Positions 50,886 through 61,946 of a stretch of 64,000 nt of DNA are shown piece by piece. The position numbers and the translations under genes were made by a program. Each line of letters starts with the position of its first letter. Position 1 is the stretch's first letter. Source of the DNA: Sarcomyxa edulis (lineage: Eukaryota > Basidiomycota > Agaricomycetes > Agaricales > Mycenaceae). Where the stretch lies: assembly GCA_009761415.1 (NCBI GenBank), contig QUOL01000014.1, forward strand, positions 984,294 through 1,048,293. Direction: 5' to 3'. Below the pieces are notes generated by a model. It was not told the DNA's origin, ran no database searches, and saw nothing but the letters and a program-made list of their open reading frames with translations.

Positions 50886-51800
50886 CTACTCTTTGTTGTG
50901 CTCGTCTTCCTTGTCCTCTCCCTCGTCGTGGCAAGACGGAGCCCTACGGAAGGCGATCTCGTAGTAGCCTTGCGACCTCGTCGAAGAACGTCCTGGGACG
51001 ACAGTGGTAGGGGCCGGAGGAAGAGTGTTGGGAATGGACGTAGGGTTGAATAGGACAAGACATGTGTACTTGAAAGAAGTCCACATGTCCATCTTTCCCC
51101 AGGCAAATGGAGCGGCAATCCACATATCACCAGTTCCTTCAGTGTTCCTAGCCTTCAACTGGAATATCAACCATTCTTTCTCCCAGGATACTACCCTCCC
51201 AACAATACCCTCGATGGCTACATCAAGGTCAGAAAACCTGACTTGCATGCCATTTTGGAGAAGCAAGTCGTTCAGATCAAAGGTTGGTTTGCGTTTGAGA
51301 AGCCATAGTGACCCATCTGAATACCCTCGTCCACGGTAGATTGTTGCAGAAATGTTGACAATACAGTGATTGAGGCGGTAAGGTATAATTGGGAGAGAAG
51401 GATAGGGATTCCTGACGATCTCATGGGGGGGTGGATTGAGATGGTCGGTCACAGAACTGATGCGGTAGGGTGTGGCTGAAATGGAAGAATGGGTATCCAT
51501 GATGGTTCCGCGGGAAGGAGGACCATGGTGGTTGGTCAAAGAAGTCACCGACTTGCTGTTCACATCCTGAGGTGATGCAATCCACTCTGGCTGCAGTGGA
51601 GCAAAGATGTCCTCAGTGAACATGTTGTCTTGATGTGCCTTTGCACCAAGGAATATGTTGGTTGTAATGGACGCATCCTTTGGCGCACAGGCATTCAAGG
51701 CAATATTGTTGGGTATGACGGAGCGTGTAGGGGAGTGAGGGGGTAGAGGGGGATGACAAAGAGGAGAGGAAGGGAACGTTAGATTTAGATATTGTTTCAT
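50886..51800 (-). CDS. Intronless orphan open reading frame
   Basis: A single uninterrupted frame of 304 residues begins at the ATG at 51800 (the frame is open for four more codons upstream, without another ATG). I do not recognise it. The first half is rich in Pro, Ser, Thr and Asn, with no long helix. The second half looks more folded: IPYRLNHCIVNISATIYRGR, DGSLWLLKRKPTFDLNDLLL, IEGIVGRVVSWEKEWLIFQL and MWIAAPFAWGKMD. The C-terminus is acidic (HDEGEDKEDEHNKE). Intronless genes are rare in this window, so it could be a young gene, a retrocopy or a mobile-element passenger; no terminal repeats are apparent. No function proposed. Confidence 0.5.
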   Translation of the reverse strand: MKQYLNLTFPSSPLCHPPLPPHSPTRSVIPNNIALNACAPKDASITTNIFLGAKAHQDNMFTEDIFAPLQPEWIASPQDVNSKSVTSLTNHHGPPSRGTIMDTHSSISATPYRISSVTDHLNPPPHEIVRNPYPSLPIIPYRLNHCIVNISATIYRGRGYSDGSLWLLKRKPTFDLNDLLLQNGMQVRFSDLDVAIEGIVGRVVSWEKEWLIFQLKARNTEGTGDMWIAAPFAWGKMDMWTSFKYTCLVLFNPTSIPNTLPPAPTTVVPGRSSTRSQGYYEIAFRRAPSCHDEGEDKEDEHNKE

Positions 51801-52596
51801 ATAATGAGTCAAAAATGAGAGAGCTTTTTTGTGGATGGATTTTTTACGACCTTGTGGGAGTGGAGTGTATTGAGAGGTTAGTCACGGTTTCTCCTTCCTC
51901 TATGTTCGGACAGAATTTACGTACTTTCCCATTTCGGGAGAAACTATACAGTTCAGGAGACCGGTGCTTTTACGCTTATTTCTATTGGAGTCTGGAGCAC
52001 ACCTGGACTGTATATTATTATACACATAGACTGTACTCAACGTGTTGTCCAGCATAAGATATATTCCCCGATTTATCTGATGAGATTTCATCGAACCGCG
52101 CTGAAGCGCGTCAGACGTATTTGAATCACGTGTAAGGTTATAAGTATCTCACGTGCACCTATTGTTCGCGTTTTGTCGAAATTATTCTCAAAATGCTTCA
52201 TTTGGGTATTGACGTAGACGTGAATATGCTGTCAAAGAACACCTGCATCCAGATTGGGTTACGGTTGGGTTACGGTCACATCAGAGACAAGGAAGAAAGA
52301 CATCACTTACTTCTCTACTCTACTTTGAGTACCTATTGATAGGTAATTTCACATGGAGGTGAGATAGTGAGAACAGAACGACTATCTATTTGCGACGGCA
52401 TAAAGACTCAGAGGAAATATCTGAGAATGTTGTCATTCTTACCGATGCTGTGGTGCTGTTTGTCAAAACCATCTTCGGCAAAACTCGGCAATATCCACGT
52501 CAAGGGTTTCAGAAATTGGACTATCTCGCGTACAAATAACGTGGTCATGTCCCTCGATCTCAACATAATGCGTCCATGCACCGTAACCCAGTCTGA
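51801..52596. other. Gene-free region
   Basis: About 0.8 kb between the orphan start and the Zn2Cys6 gene stop. It contains a short tandem GGGTTACGGTT at 52257-52276. No gene recognised. Confidence 0.5.
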
Positions 52597-53687
52597 TCAC
52601 CCTACAGTTTCCCAAGAACAATCGAACAGAGATGGCTGTACAAAGGACTCAAGACTGAAGACGTGCTCGCTTGCTGCAGTCTGCGTGTTGCGATCTGACT
52701 ATAATACACAAGGTCAGTATTGAACGACTGCAGACCCCAGTATCGAGAAGTCTCACATTTTCAAAGCCAAACTCCACACAGTCAAATCCAAGCCCATTTT
52801 CAGCAAACGATTGGAATCTCGGAAGCTCGATGGTCTGCTTCCCATCCTCTGCTGCCGTGCCTGCGTCTGAAAGCCCGTGTAGCTCGACGGATCCCTGAAC
52901 GGATCCCTGAACGGATCCACGTAACATGTTGAGGAAGTCTATATCAGCGCTTGTCAACAACATGTTGTTGGTGGTCATATAGCCATTGTCCAGGCCAACG
53001 TCTTGACTGCTTAGGGCTCCGGTACTGATACAGCATTTTGATCATCGGTAAGTCAGATTCCTCGAATCAAAAGCTACTTACCTGGTGGTACCCATTTCTG
53101 GCAGGACTGCCGTATTCAGAGAGCCGAGATTCACATCCACGGCTGTCTCTTCTCGTCCGCTTCCGTCCTTGCCAATGGGCATATACGCAGAGGGCGCTAT
53201 GAGGGAGCTGCTGGTGTTACATGAGGGTCTGCGATAAACCTTGTCTTGTTGAGGCTTGCCCCCCCGAGAAAGACCCGTAGGAAAGCGTTTACTTTCGCAC
53301 TGCGTAAAGAACGAGTTATGCAGAGCAACACCTACTGACAAAACAAGACGCGTACCCTTCTTCCCAAGCGCTGACACCTATGGCAAACAGGAGTACCTTC
53401 ATCGCACTGTAGGATTCGTATTCTGTCAGGTGAGAGTATTGTAAGTATCATTGGTGGACTGACTGTCTCCCGAGTCAAATAGCACGTATAGCAAGCATGA
53501 GTCGGGCCATCAAGAATAGTACTATTACGCATCCGGCGCAACGCCTCGTATTTATCGATGGACCCATTATTAGGAGCACTAGAGCGTATCAGGGGATACC
53601 CACTAGACCTGTTTGTCGTCGAAGGCGTCAGCAGGGAAAATACCACCGAATTGGTAGGCCTACTCACATTGCACGATCGTCAGGCAT
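52597..53687 (-). CDS. Small Zn2Cys6-type transcription factor-like protein
   Basis: Exons 53687..53668, 53608..53486, 53422..53356, 53299..53082, 53024..52757 and 52698..52597 give 265 residues. A fungal binuclear zinc cluster is spread over three exons: HACYT, then IRILQCDEGTPVCHRCQRLG, then RRCESKR. Such clusters bind CGG-type DNA half-sites. The second Cys of the usual CxxC falls at the splice junction: the only donor that keeps frame (GTGCTA at 53485) removes it, giving CYTI instead of CYTC. The rest is Ser/Gly-rich and lacks the large regulatory domain of typical family members, so the protein is unusually short. IDFLNMLRGSVQGSVQGS near residue 160 includes a 12-base repeat. It may be a functional short factor, or a gene with a damaged splice site. 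Confidence 0.55.
52889..52918. repeat. 12-base tandem repeat inside the Zn2Cys6 gene
   Basis: GGATCCCTGAAC occurs twice, followed by a further GGATCC. On the minus strand it encodes the Gly-Ser-Val-Gln repeats of the protein. Confidence 0.9.
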
Positions 53688-53706
53688 CTAACAATTGAGA
53701 GAGGCA

Positions 53707-53999
53707 ATGTCTGCACGTTCCCTAAAATACTTCAATAAATTGGTATTTGTTCAACTTTATCTTCTCAAAGATCCGTCGACTGCCTGTACTAAGACATTGT
53801 GCTCATGATACAGACATGCGGCAACATCATGCACGACTATCGCCCCATGTTCTCCCGATACGAGCACGAGTTTCAGGCTACCCTCCACGATGCTGCATTC
53901 ATGGCGAGCTCAAACGTTCATGTCTTCTCAGGATCCGAAACATTGTCAGAAATACCAATGCGTTCCCGTTGGCAGATCACCAGACGTATCAGACGGTGA
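53707..53999 (+). CDS. Possible small orphan gene
   Basis: Exons 53707..53742 and 53814..53999 would give 73 residues beginning MSARSLKYFNKL and containing MHDYRPMFSRYEHEFQATLH. The donor GTATTT and acceptor TACAG keep phase, and the residue mix looks protein-like. No family is recognised and it starts 20 bases from the divergent Zn2Cys6 start, so it may be chance. Confidence 0.25.
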
Positions 54000-55046
54000 C
54001 GCGAATGACACGTCTATATGGTTGTTTGGATGACTGACGGAAGAATGTTACGGTTCAACGACGACGAGCAAACATCGTATCAACATCGCCTTCGTCGATA
54101 TCATATCCTATATAAAATGAGTACGTCGATCCTTTCGTCATCTCTTTCTCATCTAACAAAAGGCATCAGCGCTGTCTAGATGTTCAAAGAACTATCTGAG
54201 TTCCGGACTAATTTCAAAAAAGAAGATGGGTGCGTTGCGTCTACCGTTTCATTGGCGTTTCATTTAACAAGCGTTAATATTGGACGCTCTGGCGTAGCAT
54301 TACAAATTCCATTTCCTATTCGACCTCTTATCAGGAGATACTCGAATGGCCTGATGCAGTGAGTTGTCATATCCACCAAGCTTCCATCGCTGTATCGAGT
54401 TGATGAGCATCTTTTGGCAGATGGAGTTCTGGATGTTAATAAAATCGACGAGATCTGGTCTACATTTAGAAAATACACCCAGCGTTTCTGTTCTTCGCTT
54501 GGGCATCGCTGCCAAGGTCCCAATATGTACATCAACGACTACCAACAGCTCCGTCATCCGTACACTTACCGAGAGAGACATGGTCTCGGATATGCGCGCA
54601 GCTCTACTTGAGTCTATAGGTAGTCTGGAGATTCAAGGCCGAGGGCGCATGCATTTACACGATATATCATTTGTTTTCTAGAAATAAAGATGTATCTTCT
54701 CGTTTACATGACACTCATGTGGATTAACTAGCAACTTCGAAAATCGACAAAAATAATTTCTAATCACTTCATGTCCTTGATTTATTTTCCTACTGAGAAG
54801 TGTGATACCAGTGGAGATAACTGTTCATATGGTCGATCACGTTTGATTTTCTCGTCGCCAATGCAACTGGTTGTTTGTCAAGAGGATTATGTTGTAACAC
54901 GTACCATTACTACCACTGCTACCAACACTGCCACTACCCGAAGTTTTCGGCCTCGACGACGACGAAAATCCACAACGACCAGAGCTCGAAAGTATATTGT
55001 GGAAATCTTCTGTCAATTGCATCCACAGTTGGGTGCTACGCGGACT
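54000..55046. other. Region with unresolved short open frames
   Basis: About 1 kb. Protein-like plus-strand pieces occur at 54181-54230 (MFKELSEFRTNFKKEDG) and 54404-54611 (DEHLLADGVLDVNKIDEIWS), but I could not join them in phase. A TATAAAA at 54105-54111 is present. Probably a decayed or orphan gene. The frame of the next gene is also open from an ATG at 54771, with a Thr/Arg-rich sequence that looks non-coding. Confidence 0.35.
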
Positions 55047-56034
55047 ATGGAGACCAATACCGTCGCCATCGAGTCTACTTTCAGTCCTATCCTTCCTTCG
55101 AAATTCGAGCGGACCCTTGTAGAAGGGGGCCACAATCTAATCGAACAATTCTTCAATAGTTGGTCTACAGATTTGATTCTGTATATTTCCCGCGCTAGTT
55201 TCGTCATGACTAGTACTATCAGAGGCTACATGATTCGCAGATGGGATCATCGGAAACTGCTATCAAAATGGGTACTTGACGTGGACCGATTACTGGCAAT
55301 CATGGACCTCACAGACTCCTTCATATGCGGACCAGCCGTAGCAGATTTCTTCGATTTTGGAAGTACTACTTGCAATAATCTCGATGTATGCGTCACCAGC
55401 ACCGGGTTTGCCGCCATAACAGAGATTCTGGGTTTGGAGAGGTACAGACATGGGTTTCGAGAACTATTCGCTTCGTCGTTCAGCCCGATGATAGAAGAGA
55501 AGGTTTTCACGTTCAGGTTCTATAGAGAGCGCAACGCGGGATGTTCCATTGCCGTTCATCTTGTGAGGGGAAATCCCCTAGATTTTATCGTTCGCTGCAG
55601 TACAAGTGCGTTTGGTTCCTTCATTTCATACCAATGTCCACTGTGTTTAGCGATCATTACCATATCTTCTAGCAAATACGATGAACTTCATCACCTCTAC
55701 ACGAGCAATCTCCGTCTTCCCTCGCAGTTCGTTTGTCCACCGTAAATATGCCACGAGCGCGCAACGTACATTTGATACTACATCCGCCCATGATATCGTA
55801 CCTGTAGTGCGCAACACGAATCACTACATGGAACTCAACCACGTCGAAAAATACGGGATGAGAGAACTGAAGGAAAACCGCAGGGCCGGAGATCGTTTGT
55901 CTTGGGTCATACCGTTTACGCTTTCGAGCGGACTGCCGTATTGTGAGCAGAATCACGCATCCTATACAAGCACCGAGGTTGAAACTTTTATTACCAGCTA
56001 CAACAGAGCCCATAGGTCCTTCGTTATTGGTTGA
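55047..56034 (+). CDS. NTase-like family protein, paralogue A
   Basis: Exons 55047..55605 and 55673..56034 give 306 residues; an upstream in-frame ATG at 54771 would add 92. The family, which I know from basidiomycete genomes as nucleotidyltransferase-fold-like proteins, shows here as DSFICGPAVADFFDFG, NNLDVCV, IAVHLVRGNPLDFIVRCST, then after the intron NTMNFITSTRAISVFPRSSF, and RAGDRLSWVIPF near the end. In the canonical NTase pattern a Gly-Ser is followed by Asp-x-Asp; here Gly-Pro and Asn-x-Asp stand instead, so one metal ligand is lost. The intron position and phase equal those of paralogues B and C. The last 30 residues have no counterpart in B. Function unknown; catalysis doubtful. Confidence 0.6.
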
Positions 56035-56290
56035 CGATACATTATCCGTGGTTGTGGATTCTTTTCTACCAGCATAGCAGGATATCAGCTCCTCATCACT
56101 CGCAGTCTCATGCATCCTCTGCCTGGACATGTCCACGACATCGTATCTAATGAAATTTCTCGACGATCGACGCTTCGGTTGATTATCACCTTCAAATATA
56201 CTACTTGCTCACTCAATAATATGCAAAAATTGAAATACTCGTATTATTATGAGCCCATTAATTTTACCGCCACCACCTCGAATAGTAGGT

Positions 56291-59269
56291 CTAGTCTGCG
56301 GTCCTGAGGTAATGCATTCCAGTCTTGAGACCCCTTTTCCAACCATGGAAATGCATATCGCTCTGAACACGGCAAAAATTGAGAAGAACGGACTTTGACT
56401 TGAACTGTTGGAACTTACTAGCTGGTCCAGAGTAGGCGACTCGAGATACAGGGACATACTTTGACTCTGACATATAAAAGGTGCTCGATCGATGGCGAGG
56501 TCCACGAGGACCTTCGGATTTATCTCCCAAACTGTCTGGAAGTTGTTCTTCACCGTCTGAGGTATGTCTTCGATATCCTGGACTGAACCTAGAGTTGTCG
56601 TTGAACAACAAGAAGGAAATTGGGTTGAATATACATTTAAGACTGACCTCCTTGTTCCAGTATCTTCTGTCTCATCAGATCGTTCCATATACCAAGATTT
56701 GAGAGAGTAGAAACAAGCTTGGGAGATATTACGTCGATATCTGTTGATGACACCGTGTGGGCATGCAGATTACTACAGAAATTGAGTATCAGACGGTGGT
56801 AAAACAAGAGGGATCACGATGACACAAACCTGGTTGGAGGATCAACAGATTTACTGAACCCGAAAATTTGGCTGGTATCAGATGTAGGCATAGATGCGAT
56901 CAGCACCGAATTGCGAAGTCCATGTCGATTGATGTTGGCCCTGAGCGTATCCCAATCCCAGCGCTTACTAGGGTCGACTTTCCACATATCGAACTGGAGG
57001 ATACCTTGTGAGCCTGCAGAACCAGCCCACGTATCGTAGCAACCCTCCTGGGCAGCCAATTCACAACTGCATTCTAGTGCTGCGTGATATATCGTCTCGA
57101 AGATAGCGATGTTGAACCGTTTGGCTTCTTCGGAATCATAAGGTGTCGACAGGGCAGCCAAGGTATCGGAAAGACCTTGTATACCTATCCCGATAGGACG
57201 ATGGCGCATGTCGGATAATTTTGCTTGGACTACAGGATAGTGATTTGAATCGATAATACGGTTGAGATTGAGGGTGACCACCTTTACTATTCTGTGTAAA
57301 TCATTGAGGCTGAATCGTCCTCGAGAGTTGACGAAAGTAGGCAACCCGATAGACGCAAAATTACAGGCAGCGGTCTCTGTTCTGGAGGAGAACTGCGTGA
57401 TTCCGGCCCAGGGATCAGAGCACCCGATCATACCAATGTGTCCTTGGGGATTTTTCGCTATAGTTCACCCAATCAGAATATCGACACACAGATAAGACTT
57501 GACCACTTACTATTAACCGCATCTTTATACATCATGAAAGGACCTCCGGTCTCGATCTGACTCTCGAGGATAGCATTCCATAAAACTCTTGCCGGCAGTA
57601 CCTGTGTCGCCAGGCCCTTTGATTCCAATTCTTGATATGCTTCGTTGAATTCATCACCGAAAGTAGCGGACAACACGTGGCCGTCTCCGGGACAGAATAA
57701 CGACCACGGAAGGTTGTTCTCGACCCGATGCATACTTTGGCCTAAACTCAGAGTCATACGATCCATAAACAAACAGTTACGCACAAGAGGTCAGGGATCC
57801 ATAAACCATAGAGCAGATTGCGTGCTCGAAGTTCATCTATTCCTCCGGTTTTTTTGAGCTCCACAAAAGACATTATATCGGCGTGCCAAGGCTCGAGGTA
57901 TACTGTTACTGGTCTTGACGATCGTCTATCGACACCTTGAGCTGCGTATGCATCGATGACTTTGAGGATCGGGAGTATCCCACCGGATACTCCCCCACAA
58001 GGAACGACGGAACTGCAATAGAGATAAGATCAATAATAGGTCATCGAGCTTGTGTTGATCACGAACCCAGTTGCATATACACCATTCACATTCAAGCCTA
58101 CGCCACTTGCGTGTTGACTGGCAGCAGTGAAGGAACCGAGAGATTGGAATACATCTTCAACGTTGTCGGTTACGAGAGGCATCAAAAAGCACGAGCTCAA
58201 CTGCGCCTTGGGAGTCCCCGCGTAAAACAAAGTTGGCGATGCGGGTATGAAGCGTTTAGTAGATATCAGGTGGTAGGCCTCTTTGACCTTGTCTAGATCG
58301 GTACCATGTATAGCAACAGCCACACGCATGAACATGAATTGTGGTCGTTCTACGACGAGGCCCCTGAAGCGTAGTAGATATCTCCGTTCGAGACATTTAA
58401 TCGAAAAGCTACGAGAAGGATGATGGTGAGTAGAGAGGAAAACCATATACTGAGAGGTCGCAAACAAAAGACTGACTAGTCGAGATCCGAGTCTCTACCA
58501 TGAACAATCTCACCGTCGAGATCAGATGCGTTCGCAGCTACTGCACGGACAAAGTCGACGTCAAATACATCCGGATCGTAATCTGAGAGGGGATTGATCC
58601 AGTAAAAGAAAAGAGTTCAGAATCGTGTGCATACCTGAAAGCCTGCTGTATTCTGCTACATACACTGAGAACCGAGGACAAGTAGATTTATATAAGCAGG
58701 TAACCGCTATACGTCCAGCAAGGCGAGCATAGTCCGGATGGTTGACCGACATTTGGGCCGCAACTTCAGCCGTCAAACCCTAATGAAACATTGGTTCTAC
58801 ATCAACGAACACTTTTCAGAAACAAGTCTGAGCTCTTACATCCAGTGACACAGTAGAAATTCCATCATTCATAGAAAGATACACAGCGTCGCATACCCTA
58901 CAACAGATTGGGAGTCAGAACACGAGATTTGAAGGTCATAAAAATACCATTGCGGGTTTATGAGCTCTCGATCGAGTTCGTAGCATTGCTGTATGCACCA
59001 TTTTCAGAAATATAGCCAATCTCAAAACCATAGTGGCTATACCTGTTGGATACGAGACAACAACTTCGAGAAGATCAGCCCCAATCACAATATTTTATAT
59101 GAAGACGCACCTTGTCTGGATGAAATGTTTCAATACGACTTGAAACTGCAATCAACATGGTGATACGATTCGTGGAGTGTCAATTGGCTTACCTGTCTGT
59201 CCAGGTTTGAGTCAGCACTTTACTAGACATCGTTCAGATTGGGTCCTTACCTCGTTTAACCACATACAT
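56291..59269 (-). CDS. Ribonucleotide reductase large-subunit homologue lacking catalytic residues
   Basis: Fifteen exons join in frame to 736 residues: 59269..59251, 59196..59193, 59138..59111, 59063..59043, 58988..58948, 58897..58840, 58779..58635, 58582..58477, 58408..58067, 58012..57785, 57734..57511, 57457..56830, 56772..56648, 56588..56419, 56362..56291. It aligns along the R1 body: MYVVKRDSRIETFHPDK, VNHPDYARLAGRIAV, FIPASPTLFYAGTPKAQLSS, PVTVYLEPWHADIMSFVELK, RPIGIGIQGLSDTLAAL, MPTSDTSQIFGFS, FHGWKRGLKTGMHYLRTAD. Cys214 (SSCF) and Cys437 (ACNFASI), the active-site disulfide pair, are kept. The SNLCxEI motif is replaced by SDPWAGI (Asp420, Trp422, Gly424), so the thiyl-radical Cys, Asn and Glu are gone. 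The Tyr pair is His-Tyr, and the redox C-terminal tail is absent. It cannot reduce ribonucleotides by the known mechanism. An intact frame suggests selection, perhaps as a binding or regulatory protein. Confidence 0.85.
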
Positions 59270-59581
59270 TGGGCACAGGAGTAAACTGAATGCGGATGTT
59301 CAAGTTAAGAAAAAAGTTACGATTTGTCTAGTTCGCACCATAGCGCTTATATCAGTCCTCCGTCGTGTAGCCATAGGAGCAGATCAATGTTGGCGAGTAT
59401 AGCGAGGAAAGGATCATCGTGGAACCAGCCCACAAGAGCATGGACAGAAACGGATGCACATGGCTGAATGGTGGCTGACAAATAGCCGCAGGCCCGTCGA
59501 TCACAATCCGTCGAGAATTAGTAAAGGACGACTCTATCGAAATTGCTCTGTACTATAAAACTACTATATACATCGTTTGAT
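59270..59581. promoter_or_regulatory. Bidirectional spacer between the R1-like gene and NTase-like gene B
   Basis: 312 bases between divergent start codons. TATAAAA at 59554-59560 lies 22 bases before the plus-strand ATG, close for a TATA box, so it may drive a slightly downstream start. The shared spacer makes co-regulation possible. Confidence 0.4.
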
Positions 59582-60929
59582 ATGGACAGATCAGAATACT
59601 TGGTCCGACGCAGCAGAAAACATTCGGTAAGAGTACCATCCTTCTCTACTTCTGCTCGAGTCAAATTACTGATGACTCTGCCCGCTAGCCCAGATGAAAC
59701 CGTTCAACCGTCAACCTCCAGGCCTCTCTCTTTTCGAGCTTGCATTGGGACGAGGAGGCCAACATTTCCTCATCGAAGTCTTGAATCGTTGGCCTCCTGA
59801 TCTCGTATTCAGGTTGTACACCTTGAACTATAACATGCACCATTTCGTGCGATTCTACGTCAGACGAGCATGGGACCCTCAGAAAATGCTGTTTCGATGG
59901 TTCGACAATCCCGAAGGCCTTCTTTCTACACTCAAGGTTACGAACGCGATAGTATGCGGACCCGTTGCATTGAAATACTTTGATAGGAACCACGCACTCA
60001 CGAAGAACATCGACATTTGTGTGAGGTTAGACGGCATCAGAGAGCTAGGGCGGTTTCTGATCGGCGAAAAGTATACATTCTGTCCTGCCGCTGGAGACCC
60101 TAAACACTTTGACACCACAATACTCCTTCAATCTGGTAGGAAGAGGATTCCTATGAACAAAGGCACAACGTGGCACACGTGGAAGGCAGATCCCTATATA
60201 CGCCGTTTCGATTTCATCAGATGCGCTCCGCTGCTGGATGGAGAGACGGATACTATGACCGTCGCTATTCATCTTGTGACATGGGAGCCTTTGAGATTCA
60301 TCCTCTGTATGGAATCGAGTGAGTTGGTATTTTCAACTTCGCTCTGTACTAAATGCTTATATACATATTGTCTGTCTGACAGCCGCTCTAGTCAATGTGC
60401 TGACTGGAGAATATGCCATCTCCGTCTTTCCTCGTCATACGTTTCTCTTCAGAGTTACTATACAGTCGACTCAATCTCATGCAATGACAGACAAAGTGTC
60501 AGCTTCATGGCTCGCTGCATACTCTGTCGATGGTTTCCAACGTATTCAAGGAGGACACGGTATAATTGATACTCTGACGACAGGGCGGAGATACTACGGC
60601 GACAGCATATGTTGGGTGGTTCCTTTCGAGCGATTCAACAAAGGTACGTCTCAAGTCAACAATTACTACGCAAGGTTCGTTTCAGTGACACTACTTTGAC
60701 TTAATTCGTTCCAGCTTATGGAGTGATTTGTAAAGTTGTACGCGGACCAGCCTTTGAGATCTTGGACTGGACAACTAAAACCCCGCGAGAAGGGGCGTAT
60801 CTAAGGATTGCTGATCCGTTTGTATGGAGGTAAGCCGATGGGACATCGCTCAGATGACATTTGGCTCATTCCTACTGTCGCAGCTCCTGGGCCTTTGCGA
60901 GGGGATATTTACCGAGTCTTCAGTTATGA
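59582..60929 (+). CDS. NTase-like family protein, paralogue B
   Basis: Exons 59582..59626, 59694..60318, 60383..60643, 60715..60829 and 60884..60929 give 363 residues. The first exon (MDRSEYLVRRSRKHS) fits in phase; translation could also begin at the ATG at 59694. Family blocks are clear: LSLFELALGRGGQHFLIEVL, FYVRRAWDPQKMLFRWFDN, NAIVCGPVALKYFDRNHALT, KNIDICVRLDGI, MTVAIHLVTWEPLRFILCME, then TALVNVLTGEYAISVFPRHT and GDSICWVVPFERFNK. As in A, the NTase Asp-x-Asp has become Asn-x-Asp, and Gly-Ser has become Gly-Pro. A last domain (KVVRGPAFEILDWTTKTPRE) lies beyond what A shows. Intron 2 is at the same site and phase as in A and C. Role unknown. Confidence 0.7.
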
Positions 60930-61223
60930 AACAGTGTACGATCATTTGAAATGCCTTACTTGCTAGCGAACATTCCATCGAACCATATATCTAAAACAAA
61001 CAGAAGTGAGATCCTCGTAAACGTCTTGAAATTGGCCATCAGACGCAACACGAGATACTTGAGACATCTCGGTAACAGATGAGATCTCAGCTTCGAAACA
61101 TTTCGTGTTCTCATTGTGACTTATATCTAACAGGATTCAACAAACCACGAGATAAGATACAGTCTCGACAGTCCATATATCTCATTCATCTCTCTCACAG
61201 GGCGTTCACATCTCTTCCCTCCG

Positions 61224-61907
61224 ATGGTCAAGTTTCTTGTGGTAATTTCACCGTCTAAACTTCAAGGAATCCACTCTAACAACTTCCTCGATAGCATCAC
61301 TCCAAGAATGGAGACCTCAGGACTCGCGAAAAGCCGTTGTCGGTCGATTATATCAGAAGCTATTCCTCGAATTCCTATGGTGTGCGTAAATATTCAAGAT
61401 CTCTTCAATTACCCTATTGACGAGATAGAGACAGAACGAACCAAGGAAAGGAAATAGGTGTATTGCATACCCCACCGGTTCATGCACCCCAGAGCTTTTC
61501 TGGACGAGAACCAAGACAGATGTCCTTAACAAGAAGCAGATACAGGCCGAGGATATCAACACCAACGCTCTTTTTCCAAACGGAGGCTTGAGCTTTCGGT
61601 TCAGCACCGTTCCGTACAGCGGATTTCCTCTACCCAACGATTATAGACTCTTCATATCAAGAGGTACGGTCTTCAGTCCAGGTAACAAGAGCATAGAGGC
61701 ACAATTTGGTATAATCTGGCGGGGTAACGTAGTGCTAGCAAAGTACGGTCGAGGGATGAAAGATGGTTTTATACAGATCCAAATTCAAGAACCAGCGGCT
61801 TTACATGATCTGGTTGGTCTGTAAGTATCGAGTCACTTCTCGAGATATCGCACTCTCAATTTCTGCACAGGTGGCTCGAAGAGTTCACAGACGGCGACAG
61901 ACTGTAA
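61224..61907 (+). CDS. Orphan family protein, tandem copy 1
   Basis: Exons 61224..61381, 61458..61820 and 61871..61907 give 185 residues. I do not recognise the family, but it is plainly paralogous to the next gene: GGLSFRFSTVPYSGFPL, DYRLFISRGTVF, AQFGIIWRGNVVLAKYGRG, and the end VGLWLEEFTDGDRL. The last intron interrupts the codon before TrpLeuGlu exactly as in copy 2. The alternation of hydrophobic and charged residues suggests a small beta-rich domain. There is no signal peptide. The first exon is the least certain part. The two genes are only 39 bases apart, so they may share a transcript. Confidence 0.55.
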
Positions 61908-61946
61908 GCCCCAGTTATCCGTAAAAATGCAAAGCTAAATACATGG

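Noticed and set aside
54771..55046. N-terminal extension of NTase-like gene A from the ATG at 54771
   Set aside because: The added 92 residues are Thr/Arg-rich with no match to paralogues B or C, so the ATG at 55047 is preferred; not excluded.
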